Below, in pieces: positions 6,911-16,902 of a DNA stretch of 64,000 nt. How positions within the stretch are numbered: position 1 is the first letter of the stretch; every line of letters starts with the position of its first letter. This stretch comes from Peptococcaceae bacterium (lineage in GTDB: Bacteria > Bacillota > Desulfotomaculia > Desulfotomaculales > Desulfocucumaceae): NCBI GenBank assembly GCA_023512435.1, contig JAILZP010000001.1:1-64000 (forward strand). Direction: 5' to 3'. Under the pieces are notes generated by a model. The model ran no database searches and had not been told where the DNA came from. It saw only the letters and a list, made by a program, of their open reading frames with translations. The position numbers and the translations under genes were made by a program.

Positions 6911-8392
6911 ATGCTCTATCCGGATGAAAAAGAATACCTGGACCTGTGCCGGGATTACCAAAACGTGCCGGTGAGCGCGGAATGGCCCTCGGACACCGAA
7001 ACCCCCATCACGGTGTACGCCAAGGCCGCCCGTCGAAAGCCCTCCTTTTTGCTGGAAAGCGTTGAGGGCGGGGAAAGGCTGGGCAGGTACTCATTTATCG
7101 GGATGGATCCCCTGGTTCAGATCACCTGTCACAGGGGATTGGTGACGGTGGAAAGGGATGGCAGAAGGGACAGGGCGGCCGGGGACCCCTTCCGGGTAAT
7201 CCGGGATGTCATGGCGGAGTTCAAAACCCCGGCCATAAAGGGCATGCCCCGTTTTTACGGCGGCGCCGTGGGCTACCTGGGCTACGACCTGGTCAGGCAC
7301 ATCGAGAGGCTGCCCGACTTGAACCGCGAGGAAACGGGGGTCCCGGACTGCATGATAATGGTTCCCCGGACAAATATAATCATCGATCACCTGAGGCACA
7401 CCCTGAGGGTGGTGGTGAACACCCGGCCGGGGGACGGAGGGAAGGCCGGGTACGGGAAGGCCCTGGAGGCCATCGGAGAAGTCCTGGATCGGATCTCCGG
7501 CCAGGAAACCCCGCCTGTCCTGGCGCACCCGGGTGAACGCCGGGCCGGGGCAGTCAAAACAAACCTGACCAGGGAAGAATTCATGGAGAGGGTGGAGAAG
7601 GCAAAGGAGTACATAAGGGCGGGAGAAATCCTTCAGGTGGTGCTGTCCAGGCGGATCGACCTGGGTTTCAGGGGAGATCCCTTCGGGGTGTACCGGCGGC
7701 TGAGGAGGAACAACCCGTCGCCATACCTTTATTACCTGGACATGGGGGACGTGGTGCTGGCCGGGTCCTCGCCGGAAATGCTGGTGCGGGTGGAGGGCGG
7801 CCTCATTGAAACAAGGCCCATCGCGGGGACCAGGCCAAGGGGCGCCGCCGGCCCGGAGGACGAGGCGCTGGCTGCCGACCTGCTGTCCGACGAAAAGGAG
7901 AGGGCCGAGCACGTGATGCTGGTGGACCTGGGCAGGAACGACGCGGGCAGGGTGAGCAGGCCGGGAACGGTGAGAGTTCCTCAATTCATGGAAGTGGAAA
8001 GGTACTCCCACGTCATGCACCTGGTTTCCTCGGTAACCGGGGAACTGGCGGAAGGCCTTGACGGAATGGACGCCCTGAAGGCCTGCTTCCCGGCCGGGAC
8101 GGTGTCGGGGGCGCCAAAGGTCCGGGCCATGGAAATCATCGAGGAACTGGAGCCTTCACGCCGGGGTCCCTACGCCGGGGCGGTGGGGTACATCGGATTC
8201 AACGGCAACGTGGACACCGCCATCGCCATCCGGACCATCGTCTTTCATGGCGGCAGGGCCTCGGTGCAGGTCGGGGCGGGCATTGTGGCCGATTCGGACC
8301 CCGCCCGGGAATTCGCCGAAACCGAAAACAAGGCCGGAGCCCTTCTGAAGGCCCTGGCCGAGGAGGATGGTCAGATTGCTGTTAATTATTGA
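6911..8392 (+). CDS. trpE: Anthranilate synthase component I
   Basis: 493 residues from ATG 6911 with GGGAGG about 8 nt upstream. TrpE makes anthranilate from chorismate with ammonia delivered by TrpG. The N-terminal [20 protein letters not shown] holds the LLES tryptophan-feedback motif, so the enzyme is likely inhibited by tryptophan. The C-terminal chorismate-binding domain shows [40 protein letters not shown] and [20 protein letters not shown]. It is the first gene of the operon behind the TRAP-type leader. Its end overlaps the start of trpG, so the two subunits are probably translationally coupled. Confidence 0.96.
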   Translation: MLYPDEKEYLDLCRDYQNVPVSAEWPSDTETPITVYAKAARRKPSFLLESVEGGERLGRYSFIGMDPLVQITCHRGLVTVERDGRRDRAAGDPFRVIRDVMAEFKTPAIKGMPRFYGGAVGYLGYDLVRHIERLPDLNREETGVPDCMIMVPRTNIIIDHLRHTLRVVVNTRPGDGGKAGYGKALEAIGEVLDRISGQETPPVLAHPGERRAGAVKTNLTREEFMERVEKAKEYIRAGEILQVVLSRRIDLGFRGDPFGVYRRLRRNNPSPYLYYLDMGDVVLAGSSPEMLVRVEGGLIETRPIAGTRPRGAAGPEDEALAADLLSDEKERAEHVMLVDLGRNDAGRVSRPGTVRVPQFMEVERYSHVMHLVSSVTGELAEGLDGMDALKACFPAGTVSGAPKVRAMEIIEELEPSRRGPYAGAVGYIGFNGNVDTAIAIRTIVFHGGRASVQVGAGIVADSDPAREFAETENKAGALLKALAEEDGQIAVNY

Positions 8393-8978
8393 CAATTACG
8401 ATTCCTTCACCTACAACCTGGTCCAGTATTTTTCAGAACTCGGCATGGAAGTTTCAGTGGTCAGGAACGACGCCATACGGGAGGACGACATAGAGAGAGT
8501 GGATCCGTGCGGCCTGGTTATTTCCCCGGGACCCGGCAGCCCCGGAGGGGCGGGAATTACCATGCCCGCCATCGAGAGACACGCCGGCAGAATACCGATC
8601 CTGGGAGTGTGTCTGGGCCACCAGGCCATCGGCAGCGTTTACGGCGGGTCGGTGGTCAGGGCCAAAACCGTGATGCACGGCAAAACCTCCCTCATCCACC
8701 ACGATGGGAAGGGAGTTTTCAAAGGAGTGCCGTCCCCCTTCCGGGCGATCAGGTACCACTCCCTGGTGGTTGACCCCCGGCGGCTTCCCCCGTGCCTGAA
8801 GGTTAGCGCCTGGTCCGACGACGGCGAGATAATGGGCTTAAGGCACAGGGATTGCAGCGTGGAGGGTGTTCAGTTCCACCCCGAGTCGATATTAACCGAA
8901 CACGGCCGTCAAATACTCCGGAATTTTTTGCTGAACAACGGGTTAGTAAGCGAAGCGGCGGGAGGCGGGACAGCATGA
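8376..8978 (+). CDS. trpG: Anthranilate synthase component II (glutamine amidotransferase)
   Basis: About 200 residues. TTG 8376 gives the usual family start ([11 protein letters not shown]) and is spaced 9 nt from AGGAGG (8361-8366); ATG 8367 touches that site. The gene overlaps trpE by 17 nt. The class I amidotransferase triad is visible: Cys in [12 protein letters not shown], and His and Glu in [10 protein letters not shown]. It hydrolyses glutamine to supply ammonia to TrpE. Because no separate pabA is in view, the protein could also serve p-aminobenzoate synthesis, as in Bacillus; that is inference. Confidence 0.94.
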   Translation: MLLIIDNYDSFTYNLVQYFSELGMEVSVVRNDAIREDDIERVDPCGLVISPGPGSPGGAGITMPAIERHAGRIPILGVCLGHQAIGSVYGGSVVRAKTVMHGKTSLIHHDGKGVFKGVPSPFRAIRYHSLVVDPRRLPPCLKVSAWSDDGEIMGLRHRDCSVEGVQFHPESILTEHGRQILRNFLLNNGLVSEAAGGGTA

Positions 8979-10027
8979 AGGGATCGGATATAATCAGGGA
9001 GGCCATCAGGAAGGTGGTTTCCGGCGGCAGCCTGGGCGAGGAGGAAGCCGCGGCGGTGATGGGCCTGATCATGGACGGGGAGGCAAGCCCGGCCCAGATC
9101 GGAGGCCTGCTGGTTGCCATGCGGCTTAAAGGAGAGACCGTGAGTGAAATTGCCGGTTTCGCCCGGGTGATGAGAAGCAGGGCGACCCCGGTCCGCACAT
9201 GGCGGAGGTCCCTGGTGGACACCTGCGGCACGGGGGGCGACGGGACGAACACCTTTAACATATCCACAGCCGCCGCCCTGGTGGCCGCCGGGTGCGGGGC
9301 GACGGTGGCGAAGCACGGCAACAGATCGGTTTCAGGCTTGTGCGGATCGGCCGACGTCCTGGAAGCCCTGGGGGTGAACATTAATCTCCCGGCGGAGGAA
9401 ACAGGGCGCTGCCTGGATGAACTTGGCATCGCCTTCCTGTTCGCCCCGGCCCTGCACGGCGCCATGAAACACGCCGCTGGGCCCCGGGGGGAAATCGGGG
9501 TGAGGACGGTGTTCAATGTCCTGGGCCCGCTGGCCAACCCCGCCGGGGCCGGTGCCCAGGTGCTGGGCGTGTTCAGCAGGGACCTGGTCCCAAAGCTGGC
9601 CGGGGTGCTGGCCAGGCTTGGAACATCCAGGGCTTTCGTGCTGCACGGGGCGGGCGGTACCGACGAGATTACCCCCGCAGGGCCTGCTTCCGTCTGCGAG
9701 GTGTCGGAAGGGAAAGTGCGCAGCTACGAGATCGACCCGGCGGAGTTCGGCGTGAAGAGGTGCGATCTTGGCGATCTCAGGGGAGGCTTGCCGGCGGAAA
9801 ACGCGGCCATCATTAAAAACATCCTGGCCGGAGAAAAGGGTCCCCGGCGGGACGCGGTGCTTCTCAACGCCGCCCTGGCGCTGGTGGCGGCGGGGCTTGC
9901 CCCGGACCCGGCCCGGGGCCTGGAAATGGCGGCTGAGGCCATAGATTCCGGCCGGGCAGCCGAAAAGCTGCGGGCGCTGGCGGAATTCACCTCCGCAAGG
10001 AAAGCCGGAAAGGAGGCCGCATCGTGA
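8975..10027 (+). CDS. trpD: Anthranilate phosphoribosyltransferase
   Basis: 350 residues from ATG 8975, which overlaps the trpG stop by 4 nt (ATGA) and has GGGAGGCGGG upstream; the frame is open 123 nt further but that part lies inside trpG. TrpD joins anthranilate to phosphoribosyl diphosphate. Signatures are the PRPP loop [40 protein letters not shown] and [13 protein letters not shown]. Length and motifs are normal. Its stop overlaps the GTG start of trpC. Confidence 0.96.
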   Translation: MKGSDIIREAIRKVVSGGSLGEEEAAAVMGLIMDGEASPAQIGGLLVAMRLKGETVSEIAGFARVMRSRATPVRTWRRSLVDTCGTGGDGTNTFNISTAAALVAAGCGATVAKHGNRSVSGLCGSADVLEALGVNINLPAEETGRCLDELGIAFLFAPALHGAMKHAAGPRGEIGVRTVFNVLGPLANPAGAGAQVLGVFSRDLVPKLAGVLARLGTSRAFVLHGAGGTDEITPAGPASVCEVSEGKVRSYEIDPAEFGVKRCDLGDLRGGLPAENAAIIKNILAGEKGPRRDAVLLNAALALVAAGLAPDPARGLEMAAEAIDSGRAAEKLRALAEFTSARKAGKEAAS

Positions 10028-10869
10028 TCCTGGACAGGATCATCGCCCAGAAGCGACGGGAGGTTGACCGGATTAAACGGGACAACAGCCTGAAATCAAT
10101 GGCCGCGGCCGCCGGCAGGCTGCCCCCGGCCAGATCCCTGGCCCGGGCCCTGAAGAGGCCCGGAAGAGTGACACTGCTGGCCGAAATTAAAAGATCTTCA
10201 CCGTCCAGGGGGGTGATCCGGGAAAATTTCGACCCCTGCGAAATTGCCAGGATTTACGCCGAAAACGGGGCTGACGCCATCTCGGTGCTGACCGACCGGG
10301 AATTTTTCGGCGGCGGCCCGGAACACCTGGCCCTGGTCAGGAAAACCGCCGGCCTGCCCCTGCTCCGCAAGGACTTTATTATCGACCCCGTCCAGGTTTT
10401 CCAGGCAAGGCTGGTGGGGGCCGACGCGGTGCTGCTGATATGCGCGATACTGTCGCCCAGGAAACTGGGCGAATTGATAGAGGCGGCCGGGGAGGCCGGA
10501 CTGGAAACCCTGGTGGAAGTGCACAGCGACGCCGAACTGGAGATGGCCCTGACGGCAAGGGCCGGAATCATCGGGATCAACAACCGGGACCTCAGAACAT
10601 TCCGGACCGACCTCGGCACCACCTTGCGCCTGTATGAAAGGCTGAGGGGCAGCCCGGCAGCGGTGGTCAGCGAGAGCGGCATAAAATCGGCGGCGGACAT
10701 GAGATTGCTTCATGCGGCCGGGGTTCACGCCGCCCTGGTGGGGGAGGCCCTCATGTCATCCGCGGATATGGCGGGAAAGGTAAGGGAACTGAGGTATTAC
10801 CAGGGGGTCGGAACTCAGAACACAGAACTCAGAGCTCAGAACTCAGAACTCAGAACTCAGAATAAATAG
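10024..10869 (+). CDS. trpC: Indole-3-glycerol phosphate synthase with repeat-encoded tail
   Basis: 281 residues from GTG 10024, which overlaps the trpD stop by 4 nt. The TIM barrel is complete: LLAEIKRSSPSRGVI, DAISVLTDREFFGG, LLRKDFIIDP, GADAVLLICAILS, GINNRDLRTFRTD and VVSESGIKSAADM are all standard IGPS motifs. The usual protein ends soon after the GEALMSSADMAGKVREL helix. Here a further 18 residues (TQNTELR, AQNSELR, TQNK) are encoded by a heptanucleotide array (10811-10866), so the tail repeats every 7 residues. The tail lies outside the barrel and is unlikely to affect catalysis. About 230 nt of mostly repeat DNA follow before trpF, unlike the overlapping junctions elsewhere in the operon. 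Confidence 0.95.
   Translation: MILDRIIAQKRREVDRIKRDNSLKSMAAAAGRLPPARSLARALKRPGRVTLLAEIKRSSPSRGVIRENFDPCEIARIYAENGADAISVLTDREFFGGGPEHLALVRKTAGLPLLRKDFIIDPVQVFQARLVGADAVLLICAILSPRKLGELIEAAGEAGLETLVEVHSDAELEMALTARAGIIGINNRDLRTFRTDLGTTLRLYERLRGSPAAVVSESGIKSAADMRLLHAAGVHAALVGEALMSSADMAGKVRELRYYQGVGTQNTELRAQNSELRTQNK
10811..10866. repeat. Heptad array GAACTCA inside the 3' end of trpC
   Basis: Eight units in perfect register: GAACTCA, GAACACA, GAACTCA, GAGCTCA, then GAACTCA three times and GAATAAA. Five of the eight are identical. The trpC stop (10867-10869) follows directly, so the array is translated. Confidence 0.9.
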
Positions 10870-10920
10870 ATGGCAGCCGTCAACAGCTTACAATGGCTCA
10901 GGTGCCCGGTACCTTGGTCA

Positions 10921-11004
10921 TATAAGTTATTAGTTATAAGTTATAAGTATTAAGTAATAAGTTGTAAGTTATAAGTTTTAAGTAATAAGATGTATGTTTT
11001 AAGT
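10921..11004. repeat. Heptad array NNTAAGT between trpC and trpF
   Basis: Twelve units in register, most ending in TAAGT: TATAAGT (four times), TATTAGT, ATTAAGT, AATAAGT, TGTAAGT, TTTAAGT (twice), AATAAGA, TGTATGT. The block is very AT-rich against GC-rich genes. Confidence 0.9.
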
Positions 11005-11022
11005 AGCAACTCAACCTTGAAA

Positions 11023-11071
11023 AGCTAATAGCTAATAGCTAACAGCTAATCGCTAACAGCCGACAGTCAAG
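11023..11071. repeat. Heptad array AGCTAAY before trpF
   Basis: Seven units: AGCTAAT, AGCTAAT, AGCTAAC, AGCTAAT, CGCTAAC, AGCCGAC, AGTCAAG. Together with the two arrays upstream it fills nearly the whole trpC-trpF gap; the rest (10870-10920, 11072-11096) shows only a weak ribosome binding site (GGGAGTG) for trpF. Confidence 0.85.
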
Positions 11072-11096
11072 CTGTCTCAACGGGAGTGCCTGTTTT

Positions 11097-11714
11097 ATGG
11101 CAAACAGCTATGTGAGGGTGAAGATATGCGGGATCTGTGACCTGGAAACCGCCCTCCGGGCGGTGGAGGCCGGGGCGGACGCCCTGGGCTTCGTGTTCGC
11201 GCCCGGCCGGAGGAGGGTCGGACCGGAACAGGCGAGGCAGATAGCCGCGAGTCTGCCCCCCTTCGTCTCCAGGGTGGGGGTTTTCGTCAACCCTTCCCTG
11301 GAGGAGGTTAATGACATTGCCGGCTATGCCGGGCTGGACACCATTCAGCTGCACGGCGACGAGCCCCCTGAATTCTGCAGCGCCCTCGGCTGCAGGTACA
11401 GGGTTGTCAAGTCCTTCGCCGTGGCTGAAAAATCCGACCTTCAGGCGGTGGGCCGGTACAGGGTCAACGCCTATTTGCTGGATGCCCGGGTCCCCGGTTT
11501 CCGGGGCGGGACCGGCAGGACATTTGACTGGCGGCTGGCGGAAAATTTCCGGGCGGGGCCCCTGATTCTGGCCGGCGGCCTGAACCGGGACAACGTCCAG
11601 GAGGCCGTGAAGATCGCGCGTCCTTTTGCCGTTGACGTGAGCAGCGGCGTAGAAACCAACGGCCGCAAGGACTACGACAAAATAAGGGAATTCGTCAGGA
11701 GGGTTAAAGGTTGA
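11097..11714 (+). CDS. trpF: Phosphoribosylanthranilate isomerase
   Basis: 205 residues from ATG 11097. TrpF opens the ribose ring of phosphoribosylanthranilate in an Amadori rearrangement. Motifs: [20 protein letters not shown] with the catalytic Cys, [55 protein letters not shown] with the catalytic Asp, and AGGLNRDNV followed by [14 protein letters not shown]. All are standard. It follows the long repeat-filled gap after trpC, and its end overlaps the trpB start, so it resumes the tightly packed operon. Confidence 0.95.
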   Translation: MANSYVRVKICGICDLETALRAVEAGADALGFVFAPGRRRVGPEQARQIAASLPPFVSRVGVFVNPSLEEVNDIAGYAGLDTIQLHGDEPPEFCSALGCRYRVVKSFAVAEKSDLQAVGRYRVNAYLLDARVPGFRGGTGRTFDWRLAENFRAGPLILAGGLNRDNVQEAVKIARPFAVDVSSGVETNGRKDYDKIREFVRRVKG

Positions 11715-12904
11715 CTGATGTTAAACCCGACGAGAGGGGATACTTCGGGCGGTTTGGCGGAAGGTTCGTCCCCGAAACCCTGATGCCCGCCCTGGAGGAG
11801 CTGGAGATTTGCTACCGGGAGGCAAGAGACGACCCGGCTTTTCGGGATGAGTACCGCAAGCTGCTTAAAAAATACGTGGGCCGTCCATCCCCCCTTTACC
11901 TTGCCGAAAGGCTCACGGACTTCTGCGGCGGGGCCAGGATTTACCTGAAAAGGGAAGACCTCAACCACACCGGGGCGCACAAGATAAACAACACCCTGGG
12001 GCAGATCCTGCTGGCCCGGAGGATGAACAAGAGAAGGGTCATCGCCGAAACCGGGGCCGGCCAGCACGGCGTGGCGGCAGCCACAGCCGCCGCCCTGTTC
12101 GAAATGGAGTGCGCCGTGTACATGGGCGAGGAAGACATGGCCCGGCAGTCCCTGAACGTATTCAGGATGAAAATCCTGGGCGCCCGGGTGGTCCCGGTGT
12201 CCTCGGGCAGCCGCACCCTCAAGGACGCCATGAACGAGGCCATGCGGGACTGGGTTGCCAGCGTGGACAGCACCCACTACCTGGTGGGATCGGTGGCCGG
12301 GCCGCACCCGTACCCGGTGATGGTCAGGGACTTTCAAAAAATCATCGGCGAGGAGACCAGGGATCAGATCCTGGATCGCGAGGGCAGGCTGCCGGACTGC
12401 ATCGTAGCCTGCGTGGGCGGGGGCAGCAATGCCATGGGCATTTTCCACCCGTTCCTGGAGACCGGAACGGTTCTTGTGGGCGTTGAGGCGGCCGGTCACG
12501 GGCTGGAAACGGGAAAGCACGCCGCCACCCTGACGGCCGGTTCCCCGGGAGTGCTGCACGGTTCCCTCAGTTACGTTCTACAGGATCAGGAAGGTCAGAT
12601 TCAACTGGCCCATTCCGTTTCGGCGGGTCTCGACTACCCGGGCGTGGGCCCGGAACACAGCTTTCTTAAAGAAACCGGAAGGGTGAGGTACACCTCGGTG
12701 ACCGACCGGGAGGCCCTGGAGGCCTTTAAAATCCTGTGCCGCACCGAGGGAATCATTCCGGCCCTGGAAAGTTCCCACGCCCTGGCCGAGGCCATAAAGC
12801 TGGCGGGAGGCATGGATCCCGGCCAAATTATCGTGGTCTGCCTTTCCGGCCGGGGGGACAAGGACGTGGAAACAGCGGCCGGAACATTGGGGGTGGAACT
12901 GTGA
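11711..12904 (+). CDS. trpB: Tryptophan synthase beta chain
   Basis: 397 residues; TTG 11711 overlaps the trpF stop by 4 nt. TrpB condenses indole with serine using pyridoxal phosphate. The PLP lysine is in [46 protein letters not shown] and [16 protein letters not shown] are canonical TrpB1 motifs. The length equals that of the Bacillus enzyme. It forms the alpha2-beta2 complex with TrpA encoded next. Confidence 0.96.
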   Translation: MTDVKPDERGYFGRFGGRFVPETLMPALEELEICYREARDDPAFRDEYRKLLKKYVGRPSPLYLAERLTDFCGGARIYLKREDLNHTGAHKINNTLGQILLARRMNKRRVIAETGAGQHGVAAATAAALFEMECAVYMGEEDMARQSLNVFRMKILGARVVPVSSGSRTLKDAMNEAMRDWVASVDSTHYLVGSVAGPHPYPVMVRDFQKIIGEETRDQILDREGRLPDCIVACVGGGSNAMGIFHPFLETGTVLVGVEAAGHGLETGKHAATLTAGSPGVLHGSLSYVLQDQEGQIQLAHSVSAGLDYPGVGPEHSFLKETGRVRYTSVTDREALEAFKILCRTEGIIPALESSHALAEAIKLAGGMDPGQIIVVCLSGRGDKDVETAAGTLGVEL

Positions 12905-13758
12905 TGGACGGCAAGATCAGGATCGCCGGGGCATTCGCCCGCCTGAGGGAAAAAGGCGAAAAGGGACTGATCACATACGTTACCGCCGGCTATCCCGGCA
13001 AGAGGCAAACCATTGAAATTCTCAAAGCCCTGGCGGACGCCGGTTCCGACCTGATTGAAATAGGCGTTCCCTTTTCCGACCCCATAGCCGACGGGCCGGT
13101 TATCCAGAGGGCTTCACACCTGGCCCTGGCCGGCGGCGTAAAACTGGCGGATATATTTGACATGGCCGGATCATTGAGGAAACACACCGACAAGCCAGTC
13201 CTGCTGATGACCTACTACAACCCGGTGTTCAGGGCCGGCACCGGTAATTTTGTGAGGAAAGCCAGGGATTCCGGGGTAGACGGCCTGATCGTGCCCGACC
13301 TGCCGGTGGAGGAAGACGGGCCGCTGCGCGCCGAGACAGGCCCCGCCGGTCTGGCCCTCATCCCCCTGGTGGCACCAAATTCATCGGACCGGAGATTGGA
13401 AAAAATTGCCGCCGGGGCTGAGGGTTTTATCTACTGCGTGTCGGTTAAGGGAGTCACGGGATCAAGAAAGGAAATAACCACCGACCTGAAATCATTCACG
13501 GACAGGGTAAAAAGGCATACCGGCCTCCCGCTGGCGGTGGGCTTCGGCATTTCCGGGCCGGAGGCGGCCTCCCGGGCGGCCGTCCACTGCGACGCCGTGG
13601 TTGTGGGCAGCGCGATTATGGCCGCATTGGAAGGCGACGGCGGCTTAACCGGCGCTATCGAAAGGGCCGGCAGGCTGGCCGGGGAAATCAAGGAAGCGCT
13701 GAAACAGGAGGTGCGGGACCATGGACAATATCCTCACCAGCCGCAGGTACAAAAATGA
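12904..13758 (+). CDS. trpA: Tryptophan synthase alpha chain
   Basis: 284 residues from ATG 12904, sharing one base with the trpB stop (TGATG); GTG 12901 is also in frame. It cleaves indole-3-glycerol phosphate to indole, which is channelled to TrpB. Motifs: LITYVTAGYPG, DLIEIGVPFSDPIADGPVIQ (two catalytic acids), LLMTYYNPVF, GLIVPDLPVEE, GFIYCVSVKGVTGSR and AVGFGISGPEAA. The C-terminal 20 or so residues beyond EIKEALKQEV are an extension that runs 38 nt into the following aroF, so the last residues are probably unimportant. Confidence 0.95.
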   Translation: MDGKIRIAGAFARLREKGEKGLITYVTAGYPGKRQTIEILKALADAGSDLIEIGVPFSDPIADGPVIQRASHLALAGGVKLADIFDMAGSLRKHTDKPVLLMTYYNPVFRAGTGNFVRKARDSGVDGLIVPDLPVEEDGPLRAETGPAGLALIPLVAPNSSDRRLEKIAAGAEGFIYCVSVKGVTGSRKEITTDLKSFTDRVKRHTGLPLAVGFGISGPEAASRAAVHCDAVVVGSAIMAALEGDGGLTGAIERAGRLAGEIKEALKQEVRDHGQYPHQPQVQK

Positions 13759-14548
13759 GTGTACGGTGGTTGACCTCAAAACATGCCGGATCGGTGACGG
13801 CAGCCTGGCCATCATTGCCGGGCCCTGCGCCGTGGAGAGCATGGACCAGATGATTTATCTTGCCGGACTGTTTAAAAAAACCGGTGTTTCCATCATTCGC
13901 GGCGGGGCGTATAAGCCCAGGACATCACCATACTCGTTTCAGGGACTTGGCGAAGAGGGCTTGAGGATCCTGGCCGCGGCCCGGGAACAGACCGGTCTTC
14001 CGTTCGTCACCGAGGTCACTGACGTGCGGTACATTGAAAAGGTGGCGGGGTATGCCGACATCATCCAGATCGGCAGCCGCAACATGCAGAATTTTTCCCT
14101 GCTGAGGGAAGCGGGGAAATCCGGCAAACCGGTCATTCTGAAGAGGGGATTTTCCTCCACCCTGGAGGAATGGCTGTCGGCCGCGGAGTACATCGCCGCC
14201 GAGGGAAACAATAAAATAATATTCTGTGAAAGAGGAATCAGAACATTTGAGGGTTACACCAGGAACACCATGGATATTAGTGCCATACCGGCCATCAAGG
14301 AGCTGTCCCACTTCCCGATTATAGCGGACCCCAGTCACGGCACCGGAAGGAGGTCGCTGGTGGGGCCGCTGGCCAAGGCCGCGGTGGCCGCCGGATCGGA
14401 CGGAGTAATGCTGGAGGTGCACGAGAACCCCCCCCGGGCGCTTTCCGACGGTGCCCAATCGCTTTACCCCTCCGAACTGGAAAGTCTCGTCCCGGCCCTG
14501 CAGGTTCTGCACGCCGCCTGCAGCAGTTTGCGAAAAACGGCAGTATAA
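13721..14548 (+). CDS. aroF: 3-deoxy-7-phosphoheptulonate (DAHP) synthase, short form without regulatory domain
   Basis: 275 residues from ATG 13721 with AGGAGGTG upstream. It is the beta-type (KDO8P-synthase-like) DAHP synthase that condenses PEP with erythrose 4-phosphate. Motifs: [72 protein letters not shown] and ADPSHGTGRRSLV. Compared with the paralogue at 14775-15800 it lacks the N-terminal ferredoxin-like domain and so is probably insensitive to Tyr/Phe feedback. It is part of the trp operon, overlapping trpA, and would be controlled by the TRAP-type leader. Confidence 0.93.
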   Translation: MDNILTSRRYKNECTVVDLKTCRIGDGSLAIIAGPCAVESMDQMIYLAGLFKKTGVSIIRGGAYKPRTSPYSFQGLGEEGLRILAAAREQTGLPFVTEVTDVRYIEKVAGYADIIQIGSRNMQNFSLLREAGKSGKPVILKRGFSSTLEEWLSAAEYIAAEGNNKIIFCERGIRTFEGYTRNTMDISAIPAIKELSHFPIIADPSHGTGRRSLVGPLAKAAVAAGSDGVMLEVHENPPRALSDGAQSLYPSELESLVPALQVLHAACSSLRKTAV

Positions 14549-14564
14549 AGGATAGTATGTATTG

Positions 14565-14593
14565 TTGAGCCGCCGGCCCTGTGATAATATATA
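14565..14593 (+). promoter_or_regulatory. Possible promoter before the second DAHP synthase
   Basis: TTGAGC (14565-14570) and TATATA (14588-14593) with a 17-nt spacer. Neither box is perfect. Its presence would allow the aroF2-tyrA-aroA part to be transcribed apart from trp. Confidence 0.35.
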
Positions 14594-14673
14594 CTATGTA
14601 GAACGGATCAAAACGGATTTGCGGCGCATTGTCAAAATTCAGCAGTATGGAAGAACGGCAAGGGGGGATAAGT

Positions 14674-14718
14674 GTGTCCGTTAAGCTCTATGGCACCCCT
14701 TAGGGGTGCCTTTGTACG
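14674..14718 (+). terminator. Terminator-type leader before the second DAHP synthase, with a possible leader peptide
   Basis: GGCACCCC (14692-14699) pairs perfectly with GGGGTGCC (14703-14710), loop TTA, followed by TTTGTACGT. A 9-codon open frame GTG 14674 to TAG 14703 (MSVKLYGTP), preceded by AAGGGGGG, ends inside the hairpin and has one Tyr codon. The hairpin is certain; its use as an attenuator is inference. The T-run is short. The T-box signature is absent. Confidence 0.45.
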
Positions 14719-14774
14719 TATTAAGCCGGTGATCAGGGAAAAATACAAAAAACTCGCCGAGGAGGAGTATTTTA

Positions 14775-15800
14775 TTGATAGTGGTAATGAACCACGGAGC
14801 CAGCAAGGAAGACATGGAGGCCGTAATAAAGAAACTTGAAAACACGGGTTTTCAGGTCCACCTCTCCCAGGGAGTGGAAAGAACCATAATCGGGGCCATC
14901 GGAGACAAGACGAGGCTGGGCAGCCTGGCGCTGGAGGCCATGCCCGGGGTGGAAAAGGTGGTCCCAATCCTGGCTCCGTTTAAACTGGCCAGCAGAAACT
15001 TCAAGGAAGAGGACACCGTGGTCAGGGTTGGAAATATAGAAATAGGCGGCAGCGCAATCCACGTAATGGCCGGTCCATGCGCGGTGGAAAGCAAGGATCA
15101 GCTGATGGAAGCGGCATTCCGGGTTAAGGAGGCGGGTGCCACCATCCTCAGGGGAGGCGCCTTCAAGCCCAGGACTTCCCCTTATTCTTTCCAGGGCCTG
15201 GAGGAAAAGGGACTGGAAATACTGGCCGAAGCCAGGGAGGCCACCGGCTTGTACATAGTTACCGAGGTCATGGATTCCAGGACCCTGCCCCTGGTCGCCC
15301 GGTATGCGGACATTTTACAGATAGGCGCCCGCAACATGCAGAATTTCTTCCTGCTCAGGGACGTGGCGGCGGCGGGCAAGCCCGTGCTGCTGAAAAGGGG
15401 ACCGTCGGCCACCATCGAGGAATGGCTGATGGCCGCCGAGTACATCATTTCCGGGGGCAACCAGCAGGTTATCCTGTGCGAAAGGGGTATCCGGAGCTTC
15501 GAAACGTACACCAGGAACACTCTGGACCTTACCGCGGTGCCCGTGCTGAAATACCTGACGCACCTGCCGGTTGTGGTGGACCCCAGCCACGCCATCGGCA
15601 AGTGGCGGTTTGTTCAGCCCATGGCCAGGGCGGCCGTCGCCGCCGGCGCGGACGGGCTGCTGGTGGAGGTCCATCCAAACCCGGCGGAGGCGCTCTGTGA
15701 CGGTCCGCAGTCACTCACCCCGGAGAACTTCAGGCGCCTCATGGAAGAATTGCGCCAGGTCGGCAAAATTATGAACAGGACCCTGCCTGATGCGCACTGA
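14775..15800 (+). CDS. aroF: DAHP synthase with N-terminal regulatory domain
   Basis: 341 residues from TTG 14775 with GAGGAGGAG upstream. Residues 1-70 ([20 protein letters not shown] and following) form the ferredoxin-like domain known from Thermotoga maritima DAHP synthase, where it mediates inhibition by Tyr and Phe. The rest is the same barrel as the short paralogue: [69 protein letters not shown]. It overlaps tyrA by 11 nt, which links the feedback-sensitive enzyme to the tyrosine branch. It is the second of two DAHP synthases in this cluster. Confidence 0.95.
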   Translation: MIVVMNHGASKEDMEAVIKKLENTGFQVHLSQGVERTIIGAIGDKTRLGSLALEAMPGVEKVVPILAPFKLASRNFKEEDTVVRVGNIEIGGSAIHVMAGPCAVESKDQLMEAAFRVKEAGATILRGGAFKPRTSPYSFQGLEEKGLEILAEAREATGLYIVTEVMDSRTLPLVARYADILQIGARNMQNFFLLRDVAAAGKPVLLKRGPSATIEEWLMAAEYIISGGNQQVILCERGIRSFETYTRNTLDLTAVPVLKYLTHLPVVVDPSHAIGKWRFVQPMARAAVAAGADGLLVEVHPNPAEALCDGPQSLTPENFRRLMEELRQVGKIMNRTLPDAH

Positions 15801-16902
15801 GCCTCTATTCGGCAAAGCGGCGGTGGTGGGGGTGGGGCTGATTGGGGGTTCCCTGGGGATGGCCATCAGAAGCAGATCCCTGGCCGGGGAAGTGATCGGG
15901 ATCGGACGCAGCCCGGAGGCCCTGCAGGCAGCCCTGGATCACGGTGCGGTGGACCGGGTATCACTCAGCTACGGCGACCTTTCCGGGTGCGACCTGGTGA
16001 TCGTGGCCGTTCCCGTCGGTTCCACCGCCGGCGTGCTGAGGCAGATGTCGCCCCACCTGACCCCCGGCGTGCTGGTCACCGACGTCGGCAGCACCAAGGT
16101 CCGGATTGTGGAGGAATCAAGGTCTGTCCTGCCCCAAGGCGCCGTCTTCATAGGCGGGCATCCCATGGCCGGGTCCGAAAAGGAGGGTGTGGCCGGGGCA
16201 GACCCCTACCTTTTCGAGAACGCCTTTTATGTGATCACTCCCGGTCCGGAAACGCCCGAAGACAGCCTCCGCAAATTGATAGGGATGGTGGAGGGTATAG
16301 GCGCGAAGCCCGTCCTGATGGACCCGGTTGATCACGACCTGTCGGTGGCCGCCGTCAGCCACCTGCCCCACCTGGTGGCGGCCACCCTGGTCAACTGCCT
16401 GTTCGACTTTCCGGGTTCCGGAAAGATGTCGCTTCTGGCCGCCGGGGGCTTCCGGGACACCACCAGGATTGCGGCCGGCAACCCCGGGATGTGGCGGGAC
16501 ATATTCATGACCAACCGGGAATTCATCCTGAAAGCCCTTTCGGCTTTCAGCAAGAGGCTGGATGAATTCAGGGAGGCCGTGGAAAGCGGAGATGACCTGA
16601 AAATATACCATCTGCTGGACAGGGCCAGGACCCTTAAAGCCGGGATGCCCGCCCGGACCAGGGGTTACCTGCCGGCCCTCTGGGAAATAGTGGTTACGGT
16701 TCCCGACCGGCCCGGAATAATCGGCCTCATGGCCGGGATCCTCGGGAATGCCGGCATAAACATAAGCGATATTGAAATCCTGCGGGTCCGGGAAGGCGAG
16801 GGGGGAACCATCAGGCTGGCTTTTGCCACCGGGGAGGAACAGGACAGGGCCGCGGCCCTTTTGAACGAATCCGGCATCCCGGCCAGGAAGCGCGGGAATT
16901 AG
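15790..16902 (+). CDS. tyrA: Prephenate dehydrogenase with C-terminal ACT domain
   Basis: 370 residues from ATG 15790, overlapping the preceding gene. The NAD-binding site is [16 protein letters not shown]. Catalytic and substrate motifs are [20 protein letters not shown] and [20 protein letters not shown]. Residues about 295-365 form an ACT domain ([20 protein letters not shown]), probably the tyrosine sensor. It oxidises prephenate to 4-hydroxyphenylpyruvate. The stop codon (TAG, 16900-16902) lies inside the start of a heptad repeat array, so the last codon or two (G-N) are repeat-derived. Confidence 0.94.
   Translation: MRTEPLFGKAAVVGVGLIGGSLGMAIRSRSLAGEVIGIGRSPEALQAALDHGAVDRVSLSYGDLSGCDLVIVAVPVGSTAGVLRQMSPHLTPGVLVTDVGSTKVRIVEESRSVLPQGAVFIGGHPMAGSEKEGVAGADPYLFENAFYVITPGPETPEDSLRKLIGMVEGIGAKPVLMDPVDHDLSVAAVSHLPHLVAATLVNCLFDFPGSGKMSLLAAGGFRDTTRIAAGNPGMWRDIFMTNREFILKALSAFSKRLDEFREAVESGDDLKIYHLLDRARTLKAGMPARTRGYLPALWEIVVTVPDRPGIIGLMAGILGNAGINISDIEILRVREGEGGTIRLAFATGEEQDRAAALLNESGIPARKRGN

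Noticed and set aside
10811-11071. CRISPR array
   Set aside because: The units are 7 nt long and contiguous, with no spacers and no cas genes in the window.
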